DNA from: Ahrensia kielensis DSM 5890
Lineage (GTDB): Bacteria > Pseudomonadota > Alphaproteobacteria > Rhizobiales > Rhizobiaceae
NCBI RefSeq assembly: GCF_000374465.1
Contig: NZ_KB894528.1
Location: forward strand, 919,127 to 983,126
DNA length: 64,000 nt
Direction of reading: 5' to 3'
The notes under the pieces: generated by a model
What the model was told of the DNA's origin: nothing
Database searches by the model: none
What the model saw: only the letters and a program-made list of their open reading frames with translations
Program-made: the position numbers and the translations under genes
Shown: positions 45,221 through 55,611 of the stretch, piece after piece
Layout of the letters: each line of letters opens with the position of its first letter
How positions within the stretch are numbered: the first letter of the stretch is position 1

Positions 45221-45838
45221 TTAAACTGTGCTCATGAATGAGGTCACTTGATCAAACAAATACTGCTCACTCTCTGACAAAGAAACATAGCGCGGATAAC
45301 GCGGCGATGCGCGGTCTGCAAAAAGTTTGGTATCAAACCGCGCCGTGCGTTCCACGAAATTACGGACGCCTTCTTCACCATATTGATGCAAATACCCTTG
45401 CATTACGGCATCAAGATAACTCTGCAAAATATAATGCGGCGCGTCGACTTTTTGCGGCAATCTACCTGAATAAACATAAAGCGGTATCTCAGGCAGAGCC
45501 TTATCATCATATAGCTTCAAATCCTCAGGCGTCACGCTAAGGCGGTCATAGCCATACTCTCGCTCATCGAGCAAAGGTAAATTCTCGCTAAAATCAAAGA
45601 CCAGCAAACCGTCCAACAAATCATCACGCGATGACGGCGCTGAACTAAGCAGAGCAACTGGCTCTGTGCCAACATCCGGCCTTTCCTGCCAACTACGCTT
45701 AAAACCACGCAACTGCGCGCGTTCATAATGCAGAACATTGGTACGGTGTGTTGCCGGATTTACGAGCGAGCCATACCCAAAATAAGCAATCAGATCACCG
45801 CCGCGTGCCCGTTCAACAAGTGCTTCCCACTCCATCAT
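45221..45838 (-). CDS. Gamma-glutamylcyclotransferase-like protein
   Basis: A 205-residue protein with the substrate-binding motif FGYGSLVN near residue 20 and a conserved glutamate region (PLLDEREYGYDRL). GGCT enzymes release 5-oxoproline from gamma-glutamyl peptides, and the ChaC branch degrades glutathione. It overlaps the gor stop by one base (TAATG), tying it to glutathione metabolism, which supports a thiol-related role without proving it. Confidence 0.8.
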   Translation of the reverse strand: MMEWEALVERARGGDLIAYFGYGSLVNPATHRTNVLHYERAQLRGFKRSWQERPDVGTEPVALLSSAPSSRDDLLDGLLVFDFSENLPLLDEREYGYDRLSVTPEDLKLYDDKALPEIPLYVYSGRLPQKVDAPHYILQSYLDAVMQGYLHQYGEEGVRNFVERTARFDTKLFADRASPRYPRYVSLSESEQYLFDQVTSFMSTV

Positions 45839-47229
45839 TAGCCTACACGTTCACCATCTTTAATACGGTAAGTTGGCTCATACATTGTCACAAATTCCTC
45901 TGCTGCAGATGGATGCAAGGCCATCGTCGCGTCAAAATCATCTTTGGTACAACGCGCTTTTAATGAAATGCCGAGCAATTGAGCCATTTCGCCTGCATCC
46001 GGACCAATCACATGAGCGCCAACAACGATGCGTGTTGAAGCATCAACAATGAGCTTCATCATCATTTTTTCATCACGGCCCGGCAAAATGTTTTTCATCG
46101 GTCGGAATGTGGTTTTGTACACTTCAAGTGCGCTGTATTTTTTAACCGCCTGCTCTTCGCTCAAACCAACAGTTCCAATCTCTGGCTGTGAGAACACTGC
46201 CGTTGGAATTGTATCATAGTCTGGTTTTGTTGGGTTATTCAAAAACGCAGTCTGGAGCAAAGACATGGATTCGTGAATAGCAACCGGTGTCAATTGAACG
46301 CGGTCAATCACATCGCCCACGGCCCAAATATGTGGCACATTTGTACGGCAATAATCATCAACGATGATCGCGCCTTTCTGATTGATTTCTACGCCTGCAT
46401 TTTCCAATCCAAGACCTTTGGTATTAGGGTGACGCCCTAACCCAAGCATAATCTGGTCCACAGTCAGCACATCACCGCCAGACAAGGTTGCATCAAGCTT
46501 CCCGTCACTGCGTTTTTCGACCTTCGTAAAGACCTCATGCAAAATCACCTTTATGCCTTTGTCGATCATCGTTTGCTGCAAATGATCGCGCAAATCATCA
46601 TCAAAACCGCCAAGAATCTTGACGCCGCGATAAATCAACGTGGTTTCGACACCCAAGCCATGGAAAATATTAGCAAACTCGACGGCAATATAGCCCCCGC
46701 CTGCGATGATAATTGACTTAGGCAATTCTTCCAGATGCAACGCCTCATTGGAAGTGATGCAATGCTCATGTCCATCCAAATCATTATGAGTGTTCGCGCT
46801 GCCACCAGTTGCCACCAATATTTGTGCAGCTGTGACGGTCTTGCCGCTGGCTTCAAGATAAACCTCATGCGGTCCTTTAAGAACCGCGCGGCTGTCAAAA
46901 ATCTCAACATCATTGCCTTCAAGACCTTTACGGTAAAGTCCTTCTAGCCGTGCAATCTCTTCGTCTTTTTTAGCCATGAGCACCTTCCAATCGAAAGACG
47001 TCTCACCAACGCTAAAGCCATAACCAGCAGCATCTTCGAAATATTCTGGATAATGTGAGGCATAAACAAAAAGTTTTTTGGGAACACAGCCGCGAATGAC
47101 GCAAGTACCGCCCATGCGGTACTCTTCGGCCAAACCAACCTTTTTCCCTAGCGCACTCACCCGGTTTGCGGCACGCACTCCACCAGAACCGCCACCAATT
47201 ACAAAGAAGTCGAAATCAAAATCAGACAT
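45838..47229 (-). CDS. gor: Glutathione-disulfide reductase
   Basis: FAD-dependent disulfide oxidoreductase of 463 residues, keeping glutathione reduced with NADPH. It has GGGSGGVRAAN for FAD and the redox motif GGTCVIRGCVPKKL. The NADPH fold is GGGYIAVEFANIFHGLG, and the C-terminal active-site base is in ALHPSAAEEFV. Met at 47229 is preferred over a TTG four codons earlier, as GGA lies seven to eight bases before it. It is coupled to the GGCT-like gene. Confidence 0.94.
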   Translation of the reverse strand: MSDFDFDFFVIGGGSGGVRAANRVSALGKKVGLAEEYRMGGTCVIRGCVPKKLFVYASHYPEYFEDAAGYGFSVGETSFDWKVLMAKKDEEIARLEGLYRKGLEGNDVEIFDSRAVLKGPHEVYLEASGKTVTAAQILVATGGSANTHNDLDGHEHCITSNEALHLEELPKSIIIAGGGYIAVEFANIFHGLGVETTLIYRGVKILGGFDDDLRDHLQQTMIDKGIKVILHEVFTKVEKRSDGKLDATLSGGDVLTVDQIMLGLGRHPNTKGLGLENAGVEINQKGAIIVDDYCRTNVPHIWAVGDVIDRVQLTPVAIHESMSLLQTAFLNNPTKPDYDTIPTAVFSQPEIGTVGLSEEQAVKKYSALEVYKTTFRPMKNILPGRDEKMMMKLIVDASTRIVVGAHVIGPDAGEMAQLLGISLKARCTKDDFDATMALHPSAAEEFVTMYEPTYRIKDGERVG

Positions 47230-47244
47230 AATATTATCCAAATA

Positions 47245-47284
47245 AAAAAGCTGCCTGCAACATATCGCGTTACAAGCAGCTTTT
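47245..47284 (-). terminator. Terminator between the DUF2059 gene and gor
   Basis: AAAAAGCTGC-type arms (47245-47253) pair with GCAGCTTTT (47276-47284); the minus-strand product ends in a run of six T followed by ATTT. It lies about 50 bases after the DUF2059 stop and just in front of gor. Confidence 0.75.
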
Positions 47285-47335
47285 CACAAGGTCTAAGCGG
47301 ACCGATTAACGATCACTCTTAGTTTATTACACGCA

Positions 47336-47881
47336 TTATTCAGTCTTAGTCTCGGCTGCATCATCGGTTTTATCGTCAACCGAGCGCGGCGCGACTTCTT
47401 TAAGTTTCTCGTTCACATTTTCTAGCAAGTCACGCTCGATACCGCGCTGCCAAACGGCAGCAGCTTGTTGAACCTCACGGGCCAATATAGCGCCATTATT
47501 CAACAAAGCCTTGCCTGCATCAGATGAATAAAACGCAGCAATAGCATTCAAATCTGCTTCAGAAATTGACTTGGCATAAACAAGCGCAGCTTCTTTTTCC
47601 AAGTCAGCACGCCGCGAAACCAACGCCAAGGTCTCTGTGTCAACAATTTCATTAATTTGCGTTTCCAAATCAGGATTATTCCCAATCATTTGACTTGTAA
47701 TACGCAAAGCTACATTCGGTAGAATCTCATCAAAACGCGCAGTTGCTTCAATAGCCGTTATCGCTTTACGCGCAGCCTCCAAGTGGCTTTCAGTAACTTC
47801 TTGAGCCATGGATGCTGTCATCGTTGCGCCTGTCACGGCAATAGCGAGTACGCCACCTTTAATCCATTTGGTTATCTTCAT
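47336..47881 (-). CDS. DUF2059 periplasmic protein
   Basis: A 181-residue exported protein with a signal peptide ending at about residue 26 (TASMAQE). The mature part matches the DUF2059 family, with FDEILPNVALRITSQM and ADLNAIAAFYSSDAGKALL. The ATG at 47881 has AGGAG nine bases upstream; a TTG three codons earlier is unlikely. Function is unknown. It sits 43 bases downstream of rpiA and is followed by its own terminator. Confidence 0.85.
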   Translation of the reverse strand: MKITKWIKGGVLAIAVTGATMTASMAQEVTESHLEAARKAITAIEATARFDEILPNVALRITSQMIGNNPDLETQINEIVDTETLALVSRRADLEKEAALVYAKSISEADLNAIAAFYSSDAGKALLNNGAILAREVQQAAAVWQRGIERDLLENVNEKLKEVAPRSVDDKTDDAAETKTE

Positions 47882-47924
47882 TCTACCCAACTCCTATAAC
47901 TCTGTTCCATCTGCATTGTTATGT

Positions 47925-48626
47925 TCACAATGCAGTCGTTTTAATCTCAATACCGTTTTCCTGAGCAACCACAGCAACATCAGCCAGGCCAATAAACAGC
48001 CCATGTTCAACAACACCTGGTATCGCATGCAACGCATTTGATAACGCCTCTGGGTCGCAAATGTGGCCGAATGATGCATCAAGGATCAAATGGCCACCAT
48101 CGGTTTTAAATTCATCACCATCGCGGGTTTCGCGAATTTTAATCGTGCCAACAAGGTTCAATCTACTAGCGGCATCTTCCACAGCCTGTTTGGTCGCTGC
48201 CAATCCAAAAATATTGACTTCAATCGGCAGAGGAAAAGCACCCAGTTTTTCCACAACCTTGCTGCCATCCGCAATCACGATCATTTTCTTAGATGCAAAA
48301 GCAACGATTTTTTCGCGCAGCAATGCACCGCCCCCGCCTTTTATAAGCGATAGATTCGCGTCCAGCTCGTCGGCACCATCAATTGTCAGATCAAGCTGCG
48401 GCGTTTCATCTAAAGAGGACAGCGGCACACCAAGCTCTGTGCAAAGCTTGGCCGTGCGTTCAGACGTTGGAACACCAATGATTTCAAGGCCATCATTGAC
48501 CCGCTCAGCCAGAAGTTTCACAAACTCCTCTGCGGTTGAGCCAGTGCCAATACCAAGGCGCATACCACTTTCAACATATTCAAGCGCAGCACGCGCAGCT
48601 TCAATTTTCATGGATTGTTGGGACAT
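47925..48626 (-). CDS. rpiA: Ribose-5-phosphate isomerase A
   Basis: A 233-residue enzyme interconverting ribose 5-phosphate and ribulose 5-phosphate. Motifs are [16 protein letters not shown] for phosphate binding, TIDGADELD with the catalytic Asp, [13 protein letters not shown] with the Glu, and [10 protein letters not shown] take the ATG at 48626 ([11 protein letters not shown]) because the length then fits the family; GTG at 48638 is an alternative. Confidence 0.93.
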   Translation of the reverse strand: MSQQSMKIEAARAALEYVESGMRLGIGTGSTAEEFVKLLAERVNDGLEIIGVPTSERTAKLCTELGVPLSSLDETPQLDLTIDGADELDANLSLIKGGGGALLREKIVAFASKKMIVIADGSKVVEKLGAFPLPIEVNIFGLAATKQAVEDAASRLNLVGTIKIRETRDGDEFKTDGGHLILDASFGHICDPEALSNALHAIPGVVEHGLFIGLADVAVVAQENGIEIKTTAL

Positions 48627-48794
48627 ATATTTCAGCACTCATTCATATAATAGGTCAAATTGTCCGATAACATGTGCAATTCACCCCGCCAACCGCCAAA
48701 ACACCTTATAAAGACATCAAATAGCTTTTCAATTTTACAAACATTACATTAGTCAAAGAGCTAAAGCTTCAAAAGAGTTACATTAGGACCAACT

Positions 48795-49475
48795 ATGAAC
48801 AAGCCCTCGCCGCTGATTGTGTTCGATCTCGACGGAACACTTATCGACACGGCTCCTGACCTTCTTGCCACGCTTAACGAAATAATCGCGGCTGAAGGAT
48901 TGGATGCCGTAGATACGGATGAAATGCGTGCACATGTGGGCTTTGGAAGCCGTGTCATGCTGGCGCGCACGTATCAAATGGCAGGAAAACATATAAATCC
49001 TGAAAAACTCGATAATCTGGTTGCAGACTTCATTGCAAAATACGCACAAAACATGCCTGGCAACTCCAAACCTTTCGACGGTCTCTTGGATGCAATGATG
49101 GACCTTAAAGAAGCTGGCTTTCAATTCGCAGTTTGTACCAACAAGACAGAAATGCTCGCAAAAAAGCTTCTAAAAGCCTTAAACATGGACCATTGGTTTG
49201 AAGCCATTACAGGCCAAGATACATTTTCCGTGCGAAAACCGCACCCAGATCATCTTCTAAAAACAATCGAAATGGCAGGCGCAGCCCCCAAACAGTCAAT
49301 TATGGTCGGAGACACACCAACGGATTTTTCAACAGCCAAAGCGGCGTTGATTCCCGTCATTGCGGTTGATTTTGGCTACTGCGACACGCCCGTTGAAGAT
49401 TATCAGCCTGAAAAGATAATTTCACACTTTAACGAAATGAACTCGGAAATGGTTTTATCGTTGATAAACAAGTAA
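48795..49475 (+). CDS. gph: Phosphoglycolate phosphatase (HAD superfamily)
   Basis: HAD hydrolase of 226 residues. The nucleophile motif is FDLDGTLIDTAPDL (first Asp near residue 11), motif II CTNKTE, motif III Lys in RKPHPDH and motif IV MVGDTPTD. It resembles Gph, which removes phosphate from 2-phosphoglycolate; close HAD relatives can have other small-molecule substrates. It faces rpiA across a 168-base divergent gap. Confidence 0.85.
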   Translation: MNKPSPLIVFDLDGTLIDTAPDLLATLNEIIAAEGLDAVDTDEMRAHVGFGSRVMLARTYQMAGKHINPEKLDNLVADFIAKYAQNMPGNSKPFDGLLDAMMDLKEAGFQFAVCTNKTEMLAKKLLKALNMDHWFEAITGQDTFSVRKPHPDHLLKTIEMAGAAPKQSIMVGDTPTDFSTAKAALIPVIAVDFGYCDTPVEDYQPEKIISHFNEMNSEMVLSLINK

Positions 49476-49590
49476 ATAAGCCATCTTTTTTCATGGTTTT
49501 AACTCTGGATAAAACGCAACTGTGACCATTCGTCTATTGCACTTATTGTTTCAGCCGTTCATCAAGTGCAAAATTAATTGGGCTTAAGAT

Positions 49591-50628
49591 ATGAATAAAC
49601 GACCGAGTGCAGAGACGTTTGACGTCGACAATGGCGAAAAACCAGCTGCTGACTGGATGCGAACACTCGCAAAATATAGAGACCCGCATCACGGTCGCTC
49701 AACACTTGAAATAGCATGGACATTGGTGCCGTTTATCGGTTTGTGGCTTGCGGCGTGGTTTGCGTTCTCGATTAGCCCCATAATTTCAGTTTTGATTTGC
49801 GTGCCTGCCGCTTTTTTCCTCGTGCGCCTTTTTGCTATCCAACATGATTGCGGCCACGGAGCATTTTTCAGGCACAAGAAATTAAACGACTGGGTTGGCC
49901 GTGCCCTTGGCGTTCTAACGCTCACGCCATACGATGTTTGGCGCCAAAGCCATATTTTGCATCACGCTTCCTCAGGTAATTTGGACAATCGCGGCATTGG
50001 CGACATTAAAACGCTGACTGTAAAAGAGTTTTCTGAGCGCGGATTTTGGGGACGTTTACAGTACCGTGCCTATCGCAATCCATTGGTTCTGTTTGTTATT
50101 GGACCTGTCTATATTTTCATGCTCGACAACCGTTTGCCGTTCCAGTTCTTTACCGCTGGTGCAAAATACTGGGTAAGCGCCATGGGAACGAATGTCGCTA
50201 TTGCCGTTATTGCTGCGGTCCTCATTTATGCGATGGGCCTTGCTGAATTTTTCACTATCTTCTTTGCAACAACGGCAATGGCGGCCGCCATTGGTGTTTG
50301 GCTTTTCTATATTCAACACCAGTTTGAAGAGACGGTTTGGGAAAGCGGCGATGAATGGCAGCTTCATGAAGCTGCGCTCTATGGCAGTTCACATTATGAT
50401 TTGCCGCCGGTATTCAGATGGCTAACAGCCAATATTGGCATCCATCATGTGCACCATCTATATAGCCGCATTCCGTTTTACCGCCTGACACAGGTGTTAA
50501 ATGATAATCCCGCTTTGGCAGATATTCGCCGTTTAACATTTCTAGAAAGCTTGAAATGCATCAACCTGCAATTGTGGGATGAGGACAAACGACGCCTCGT
50601 CACTTTTGCAGAAGCAAGATCAGCATAA
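49591..50628 (+). CDS. Membrane fatty acid desaturase
   Basis: A 345-residue di-iron membrane desaturase. The three histidine boxes are HDCGH (85-89), HILHH (121-125) and HHVHH at about 284-288. Hydrophobic segments lie at about 44-82, 165-180 and 198-240. It introduces a double bond into an acyl chain and would alter membrane fluidity. Regiospecificity cannot be inferred. It ends in a strong terminator. Confidence 0.9.
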   Translation: MNKRPSAETFDVDNGEKPAADWMRTLAKYRDPHHGRSTLEIAWTLVPFIGLWLAAWFAFSISPIISVLICVPAAFFLVRLFAIQHDCGHGAFFRHKKLNDWVGRALGVLTLTPYDVWRQSHILHHASSGNLDNRGIGDIKTLTVKEFSERGFWGRLQYRAYRNPLVLFVIGPVYIFMLDNRLPFQFFTAGAKYWVSAMGTNVAIAVIAAVLIYAMGLAEFFTIFFATTAMAAAIGVWLFYIQHQFEETVWESGDEWQLHEAALYGSSHYDLPPVFRWLTANIGIHHVHHLYSRIPFYRLTQVLNDNPALADIRRLTFLESLKCINLQLWDEDKRRLVTFAEARSA

Positions 50629-50648
50629 CAAGCAGAAACTGAATAATC

Positions 50649-50674
50649 AGCGGCCCTTCATGGGCCGCTTTTTT
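50649..50674 (+). terminator. Terminator behind the desaturase gene
   Basis: An eight-base-pair stem AGCGGCCC / GGGCCGCT with a five-base loop TTCAT is followed by six T. It lies 20 bases after the stop codon. Confidence 0.9.
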
Positions 50675-50813
50675 AGGGATTGGGATTAGGTCCATAAAGA
50701 CAAGCTTTGCTGCCCAAATGCGCAATCTTAGCAGAAAATCCTATATCCGAGCGATTGCGATTTTCGCACAAATCCTTACAAACCAAACAATCGTAATTCT
50801 TTAGGAAAAACAG

Positions 50814-52415
50814 ATGAGCAAGCTCTTCCCGCTGGGTAAACGATCCACTCAATGGCGCAAGCTAACAGACAAATTTGTCTCGGTTGACAATTTTCGTGGT
50901 ACGGAAACCTTGGTAGTCGAAACCGAAGCGCTACGTTTGTTATCAGAACAAGCTTTTTCCGATATCAATCACCTATTGCGCCCCAGCCACCTAAAGCAGC
51001 TGGCCTCAATTCTCGAAGACCCAGAAGCCACCGAAAACGATCATTTCGTTGCCTATGACCTTTTGAAAAACGCCAACATTGCCGCTGGCGGCGTATTGCC
51101 GATGTGCCAAGATACTGGCACCGCAATCATTATGGGCAAAAAAGGCCGGAACGTTTGGACCGAAGGCGGCGATGAAGATGCGCTCGGCTGCGGTGTGCGT
51201 GACGCTTATGAGAAGAAAAACCTGCGCTATTCACAGCTAGCGCCCTTGTCGATGTATGAGGAAAAAAACACAAAGAACAACCTTCCTGCACAGGTCGACC
51301 TTTATGAGGAAGGCGTTGATGAGTACGAATTTTTATTCGTAGCCAAGGGCGGCGGGTCAGCCAACAAAACCTTCCTTTATCAAGGCACGCCATCGCTCCT
51401 AACGCATGACCGCATGACAGAATTCTTGCGTGAGAAAATTCTAACGCTCGGCACAGCGGCGTGCCCGCCCTATCACCTTGCAATCGTTATTGGCGGCACA
51501 TCGGCCGAAATGAACCTGAAAACGGTCAAGCTCGCATCGACGCATTATTTAGATGAGTTGCCGACTGAAGGCTCCGAAGAAGCCAATGCCTATCGCGATT
51601 TGGAAATGGAAAAAGAAATCCATGAGATGACTCAAAAGATGGGTATTGGCGCACAGTTTGGCGGCAAGTATTTCTGCCATGATGTCCGCGTTATCCGCTT
51701 GCCGCGGCATGGCGCTTCATTGCCAATTGGCCTTGGTGTTTCCTGCTCAGCAGATAGACAAGCGCTTGGCAAAATCAACAAAGAAGGCGTATTCATCGAG
51801 CAGCTGGAAACCAACCCAGCACAATATATGCCGGATGTAGATGAAGAACATTTGGGCGGTGCTGTGGTCAAAATTGATCTTGCGCAGCCGATGAATCAAA
51901 TTCTTGAAGAACTGTCCAAACACCCTGTAAAGACTCGCCTTTCTCTAACCGGCACCATCATCGTTGCCCGTGATTTGGCGCATTCAAAAATCCGTGCACG
52001 GCTTGAAGCAGGCGAAGATATGCCGGATTATTTCAAAAACCACCCGATCTATTATGCAGGCCCAGCCAAAACGCCAGATGGCATGGCTTCCGGCTCCTTC
52101 GGCCCAACAACGGCGGGACGCATGGATTCTTATGTCGATCAGTTCCAAAGTTTTGGCGGCTCAATGGTGATGCTTGCTAAAGGCAATCGATCACGCCAAG
52201 TGCGCGAGGCATGCAAAACCCACGGTGGTTTTTATCTAGGATCGATTGGCGGCCCAGCGGCAAGATTGGCGCAGGACTGCATCAAAAAAGTCGAAGTTGT
52301 GGAATATCCAGAACTCGGCATGGAAGCGATCTGGAAAATTGAAGTTGAGGATTTCCCTGCCTTTATAGTCATCGATGGCGAAGGAAATGACTTTTTCAAA
52401 GAGTTCGGAATGTAA
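50814..52415 (+). CDS. fumA: Class I fumarate hydratase
   Basis: A 533-residue oxygen-sensitive 4Fe-4S fumarase that hydrates fumarate to malate. Cluster cysteine candidates sit in [19 protein letters not shown] and the C-terminal EACKTHGG region. The second domain carries [17 protein letters not shown] and [25 protein letters not shown]. Length and domain order are typical for single-chain bacterial class I enzymes. It is a single gene, convergent with the flavin-binding protein gene 25 bases away. Confidence 0.93.
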   Translation: MSKLFPLGKRSTQWRKLTDKFVSVDNFRGTETLVVETEALRLLSEQAFSDINHLLRPSHLKQLASILEDPEATENDHFVAYDLLKNANIAAGGVLPMCQDTGTAIIMGKKGRNVWTEGGDEDALGCGVRDAYEKKNLRYSQLAPLSMYEEKNTKNNLPAQVDLYEEGVDEYEFLFVAKGGGSANKTFLYQGTPSLLTHDRMTEFLREKILTLGTAACPPYHLAIVIGGTSAEMNLKTVKLASTHYLDELPTEGSEEANAYRDLEMEKEIHEMTQKMGIGAQFGGKYFCHDVRVIRLPRHGASLPIGLGVSCSADRQALGKINKEGVFIEQLETNPAQYMPDVDEEHLGGAVVKIDLAQPMNQILEELSKHPVKTRLSLTGTIIVARDLAHSKIRARLEAGEDMPDYFKNHPIYYAGPAKTPDGMASGSFGPTTAGRMDSYVDQFQSFGGSMVMLAKGNRSRQVREACKTHGGFYLGSIGGPAARLAQDCIKKVEVVEYPELGMEAIWKIEVEDFPAFIVIDGEGNDFFKEFGM

Positions 52416-52439
52416 TTCTGAACTCTATATCAAAAGCTT

Positions 52440-53057
52440 TTACCACATCGTTTTTTCTGCGCGGCCAGCCCATTCTTCATCATATGCCTTGCCCTCAAAG
52501 GCGCCTTGCGTTTGTGCTTTCAGCACATCACCTGTCGATGGAATGGCCGCCGGATCAACATAGGTCTCCGGATCCCATAACCCTGCCCGCAGGACAGCAC
52601 GTCCGCACTGCGTGTAAATTTCGCGAAGACTGACGACCACGGCAGAGCGTGGTAATTTTCCATCACGCTCCATTGATTTCAGAAGTTCTTCATCTGTCGT
52701 AACAATGGCCGTTCCATTCAAACGAATGGTTGTCAGCGAGCCAGGGATCAAGAATAACATCGCAATTTCGGGATTACGCACAATATTGCGCAAACTATCC
52801 ATGCGGTTATTGCCGCGCCTATCAGGAATGATAATCGTCTTATCATCATGAATAATAAATGCGCCGCCAAGCTCTCCGCGCGGCGAACAATCAAGCCCCT
52901 CTGGCCCTGCCGTTGCAAGGGCAAAAAACGGAGAAGCTTCAATTAAAGCCCTATATTCAGCGGTCAATGAATGTGCCACTTTAACCTGTGATGCTTGGCC
53001 CGGAACGCCGTATAATTCTTCAAGCGTAGCGACATCTTTGACTGCTTCAAAACTCAT
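52440..53057 (-). CDS. Pyridoxamine 5'-phosphate oxidase-like FMN-binding protein
   Basis: A 205-residue split-barrel flavoprotein of the type called MSMEG_1061-like, with PFFALATAGPEGLDCSPRG, the phosphate-binding RRGNNRMDSLRNIV and LFLIPGSLTTIRLNG. True PdxH activity is unlikely. It overlaps the end of the DUF971 gene by four bases, so the two are co-translated on the minus strand. Confidence 0.85.
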   Translation of the reverse strand: MSFEAVKDVATLEELYGVPGQASQVKVAHSLTAEYRALIEASPFFALATAGPEGLDCSPRGELGGAFIIHDDKTIIIPDRRGNNRMDSLRNIVRNPEIAMLFLIPGSLTTIRLNGTAIVTTDEELLKSMERDGKLPRSAVVVSLREIYTQCGRAVLRAGLWDPETYVDPAAIPSTGDVLKAQTQGAFEGKAYDEEWAGRAEKTMW

Positions 53058-53407
53058 CGGCTTAGCCCTTTTTCTGCCAGTTCATTTAAATATTCTGACC
53101 ACTTTTCTTGCTTGTTAGCGCCAAGTTCGGCCAGATAAGTCCAAGAAAAAATACCCGTATCGTGCATATCATCAAAGACAATCCGCACAGCATAATTACC
53201 AACTGGCTCCATCTTCATAATTTCCACGTCTTTTTTGCCGTGCATCAGCTTGCGCTGTTCGGGCGAATGACCTTGCACCTCTGCCGATGGGGACATCACA
53301 CGAAGCATCTCTGCAGGAAGATCATATGCGCTTTCATTGTCAAAGCGAACAGAAAGCAGCTTTCTATCGCTTGAAACCCTTAGTTCAGTCGGCCATATTT
53401 CGCTCAT
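53054..53407 (-). CDS. DUF971 protein
   Basis: A 117-residue single-domain DUF971 protein (equivalent to the N-terminal domain of gamma-butyrobetaine hydroxylase), starting WPTELRVSSDRKLLSVRF and containing YAVRIVFDDMHDTGIFSW. GGA eight bases before the ATG at 53407 favours that start over one three codons earlier. The function is unknown. It is divergent from moaA, and such genes often lie by molybdopterin genes in alphaproteobacteria. Confidence 0.85.
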   Translation of the reverse strand: MSEIWPTELRVSSDRKLLSVRFDNESAYDLPAEMLRVMSPSAEVQGHSPEQRKLMHGKKDVEIMKMEPVGNYAVRIVFDDMHDTGIFSWTYLAELGANKQEKWSEYLNELAEKGLSR

Positions 53408-53509
53408 GGGAAGCATCCGTTAATTATTGTGTCAGTGTCAAAAAAACACCGCAAGTTGAGTTGACCAACAGACCTTTACAGCCAACAGTCACCTGATATG
53501 CGTTAGGAC

Positions 53510-54535
53510 ATGAAAACAATGACAGCAAGCACAACAGGACCAGAAATGATTGATCCATTCGGCAGAATGGTCGATTATTTGCGCGTTTCAGTGACAGACC
53601 GCTGTGATTTTCGCTGCGTCTACTGCATGTCAGAGCATATGACCTTTCTGCCCAAGAAAGAGCTTTTAACGCTTGAAGAGCTTGATCGACTTTGTACAGC
53701 CTTCATCAACAAGGGTGTGAAGCGATTGCGTCTTACAGGCGGTGAGCCATTAGTGCGCAAAAATATCATGCATCTCATTGAGCAATTGTCGCGGCACTTA
53801 AAATCAGGTGAGCTGGATGAGCTAACACTCACAACCAACGGTTCCCAACTGGCCAAATACGCACAACAATTGGCTGATAATGGCGTCAAACGTGTCAATG
53901 TTTCACTGGATACGCTGGATGGTGACAAATTCAAAAAGATCACCCGCTGGGGCGCACTCGACCGCGTGCTGACCGGCATTGAAGCTGCACGCAGCGCTGG
54001 CCTCAAAGTCAAGATCAATGCCGTTGCGCTTAAGGGCGTCAATGACATGGAAATCGTTGATATGATGCGCTGGGCACACATGGATAATATGGATTTCACG
54101 CTCATTGAAACAATGCCAATGGGTGAAATCGATGAAGATCGAACAGATCAATATTTACCACTCAAACAAGTGCGCAGCGATTTAGAGCAGGAATTCACCC
54201 TGAACGATATCGCCTATAAAACCGGCGGCCCCGCCCGCTATGTTGAAGTGGCTGAAACCGGCGGACGCATTGGCTTCATCACGCCCATGACGCATAATTT
54301 CTGCGAGAGTTGCAACCGTGTACGCCTCACATGCACAGGCACGCTTTATATGTGCCTTGGCCAAGATGATGCCGCTGATTTGCGCACACCGCTACGCGCA
54401 TCTGAGGGCAACGAACTTGTCAGCCAAGCAATTGACGAAGCAATTAGTCGCAAACCAAAAGGGCATGATTTCATTATTGACCGGACAACAAAACGGCCAT
54501 CTGTATCGCGCCATATGAGTGTAACCGGTGGCTAA
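53510..54535 (+). CDS. moaA: GTP 3',8-cyclase MoaA
   Basis: Radical SAM enzyme of 341 residues for the first step of molybdenum cofactor synthesis. The SAM cluster motif is CDFRCVYC, with LTGGEPL for SAM binding. The C-terminal cluster is in [19 protein letters not shown], and the last residues are the conserved Gly-Gly. The ATG at 53510 lies only two bases after AGGA, so Met4 at 53519 may be the true start. The partner moaC is not in the window; the other cofactor genes are 3.3 kb further on the same strand. Confidence 0.94.
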   Translation: MKTMTASTTGPEMIDPFGRMVDYLRVSVTDRCDFRCVYCMSEHMTFLPKKELLTLEELDRLCTAFINKGVKRLRLTGGEPLVRKNIMHLIEQLSRHLKSGELDELTLTTNGSQLAKYAQQLADNGVKRVNVSLDTLDGDKFKKITRWGALDRVLTGIEAARSAGLKVKINAVALKGVNDMEIVDMMRWAHMDNMDFTLIETMPMGEIDEDRTDQYLPLKQVRSDLEQEFTLNDIAYKTGGPARYVEVAETGGRIGFITPMTHNFCESCNRVRLTCTGTLYMCLGQDDAADLRTPLRASEGNELVSQAIDEAISRKPKGHDFIIDRTTKRPSVSRHMSVTGG

Positions 54536-54644
54536 AGTTGCAACGGCGTATGTCTTGGCAAGTAATCACAAAAGGCCGAATAAAATTGACCCGAGGCGGC
54601 TTGAAGCGCGCGATTAGCCAAAGTGCACTATGTGTTTCTTCATC

Positions 54645-54668
54645 TTGATGATAACGCGATATCATCAA
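54645..54668. promoter_or_regulatory. Perfect inverted repeat, candidate operator for EamA genes
   Basis: TTGATGATA (54645-54653) and TATCATCAA (54660-54668) are exact inverted copies with a six-base spacer ACGCGA. The site is 19 bases upstream of the first EamA transporter start, where a repressor would block transcription or translation. No regulator gene is adjacent. Confidence 0.55.
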
Positions 54669-54687
54669 TCCAAATAAGACAATCAAT

Positions 54688-55611
54688 ATGACCCTATCCA
54701 CAAATTATAAGGCCGCCGCATTTATGGCGTTGGCGATGTCCGGCTTCATTATTAATGATGTGATCGTCAAAACATTGTCCGATGAAATAAATGCAGGTCA
54801 GGTCATGTTTGTGCGTGGCTTAATGATGGTTGCTTTGCTCGCCGCACTAATCATCTATAAGAAACAACGCATTACCGTTAGACAAGCCACAAGTGTGCCT
54901 ATGCTTTTGCGTGTGGTCTTAGAAGCTGTGGCGACCACATTCTTTTTGATTGGCTTTTCAAATTTGCCTGTCGCAAATGCTTCTGCGATCATGCAATCCT
55001 TGCCCTTGGTTGTCACATTGGGCGCATTTCTGTTTTTAAATGAACCAGTAGGTTGGCGCAGGGTCTCAGCAATCTTGATCGGTTTCGCCGGCGTCTTGAT
55101 CATTATTCGCCCGGGCCTTGATGGTTTTAATATCTACTCACTTGTTATGTTGGTGGTTGTTGTGCTGGCAGCAGGCAGAGACATTGTCACACGCATGCTC
55201 GACAAAGACATATCACCTTTTTATGTCTCGTTACTGGCTGCGGCAGCAGTCACACTGCTTGGCGCTGTATTAATTGTCCCATTTGGCGGCTGGCAGCCAA
55301 TGACAATAAAAACACTGGGCACGCTTATAATAGCAGCAGGTTTTTTATTCGTTGGCTATCATTTTATCGTTCTTGCAATGCGCGATGGAGACATCGCAAC
55401 TGTCGCCCCTTTCCGATATGCCGCTCTACTTTGGGCAATATTACTGGGCTATCTAATTTTCGAAGACCTGCCTGATTTTTGGACGATTATCGGCAGTATC
55501 ATTGTTGTTGGCAGCGGCCTTTACGCTATCTTTCGTGAGCATCAACGCAACCGAAGCGTTCAAGCCATCAGCAAATCAGCAACCCAAATCCCCGGCGGTC
55601 GAGGAACTTAA
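54688..55611 (+). CDS. EamA/DMT-family transporter 1
   Basis: A 307-residue drug/metabolite transporter with ten predicted helices in two EamA repeats. Conserved pieces include ASAIMQSLPLVVTLGAFLFL and GWRRVSAILIGFAGV. Substrate unknown. It is followed with no gap by a second gene of the same family; the two look like an old tandem duplication. Confidence 0.85.
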   Translation: MTLSTNYKAAAFMALAMSGFIINDVIVKTLSDEINAGQVMFVRGLMMVALLAALIIYKKQRITVRQATSVPMLLRVVLEAVATTFFLIGFSNLPVANASAIMQSLPLVVTLGAFLFLNEPVGWRRVSAILIGFAGVLIIIRPGLDGFNIYSLVMLVVVVLAAGRDIVTRMLDKDISPFYVSLLAAAAVTLLGAVLIVPFGGWQPMTIKTLGTLIIAAGFLFVGYHFIVLAMRDGDIATVAPFRYAALLWAILLGYLIFEDLPDFWTIIGSIIVVGSGLYAIFREHQRNRSVQAISKSATQIPGGRGT

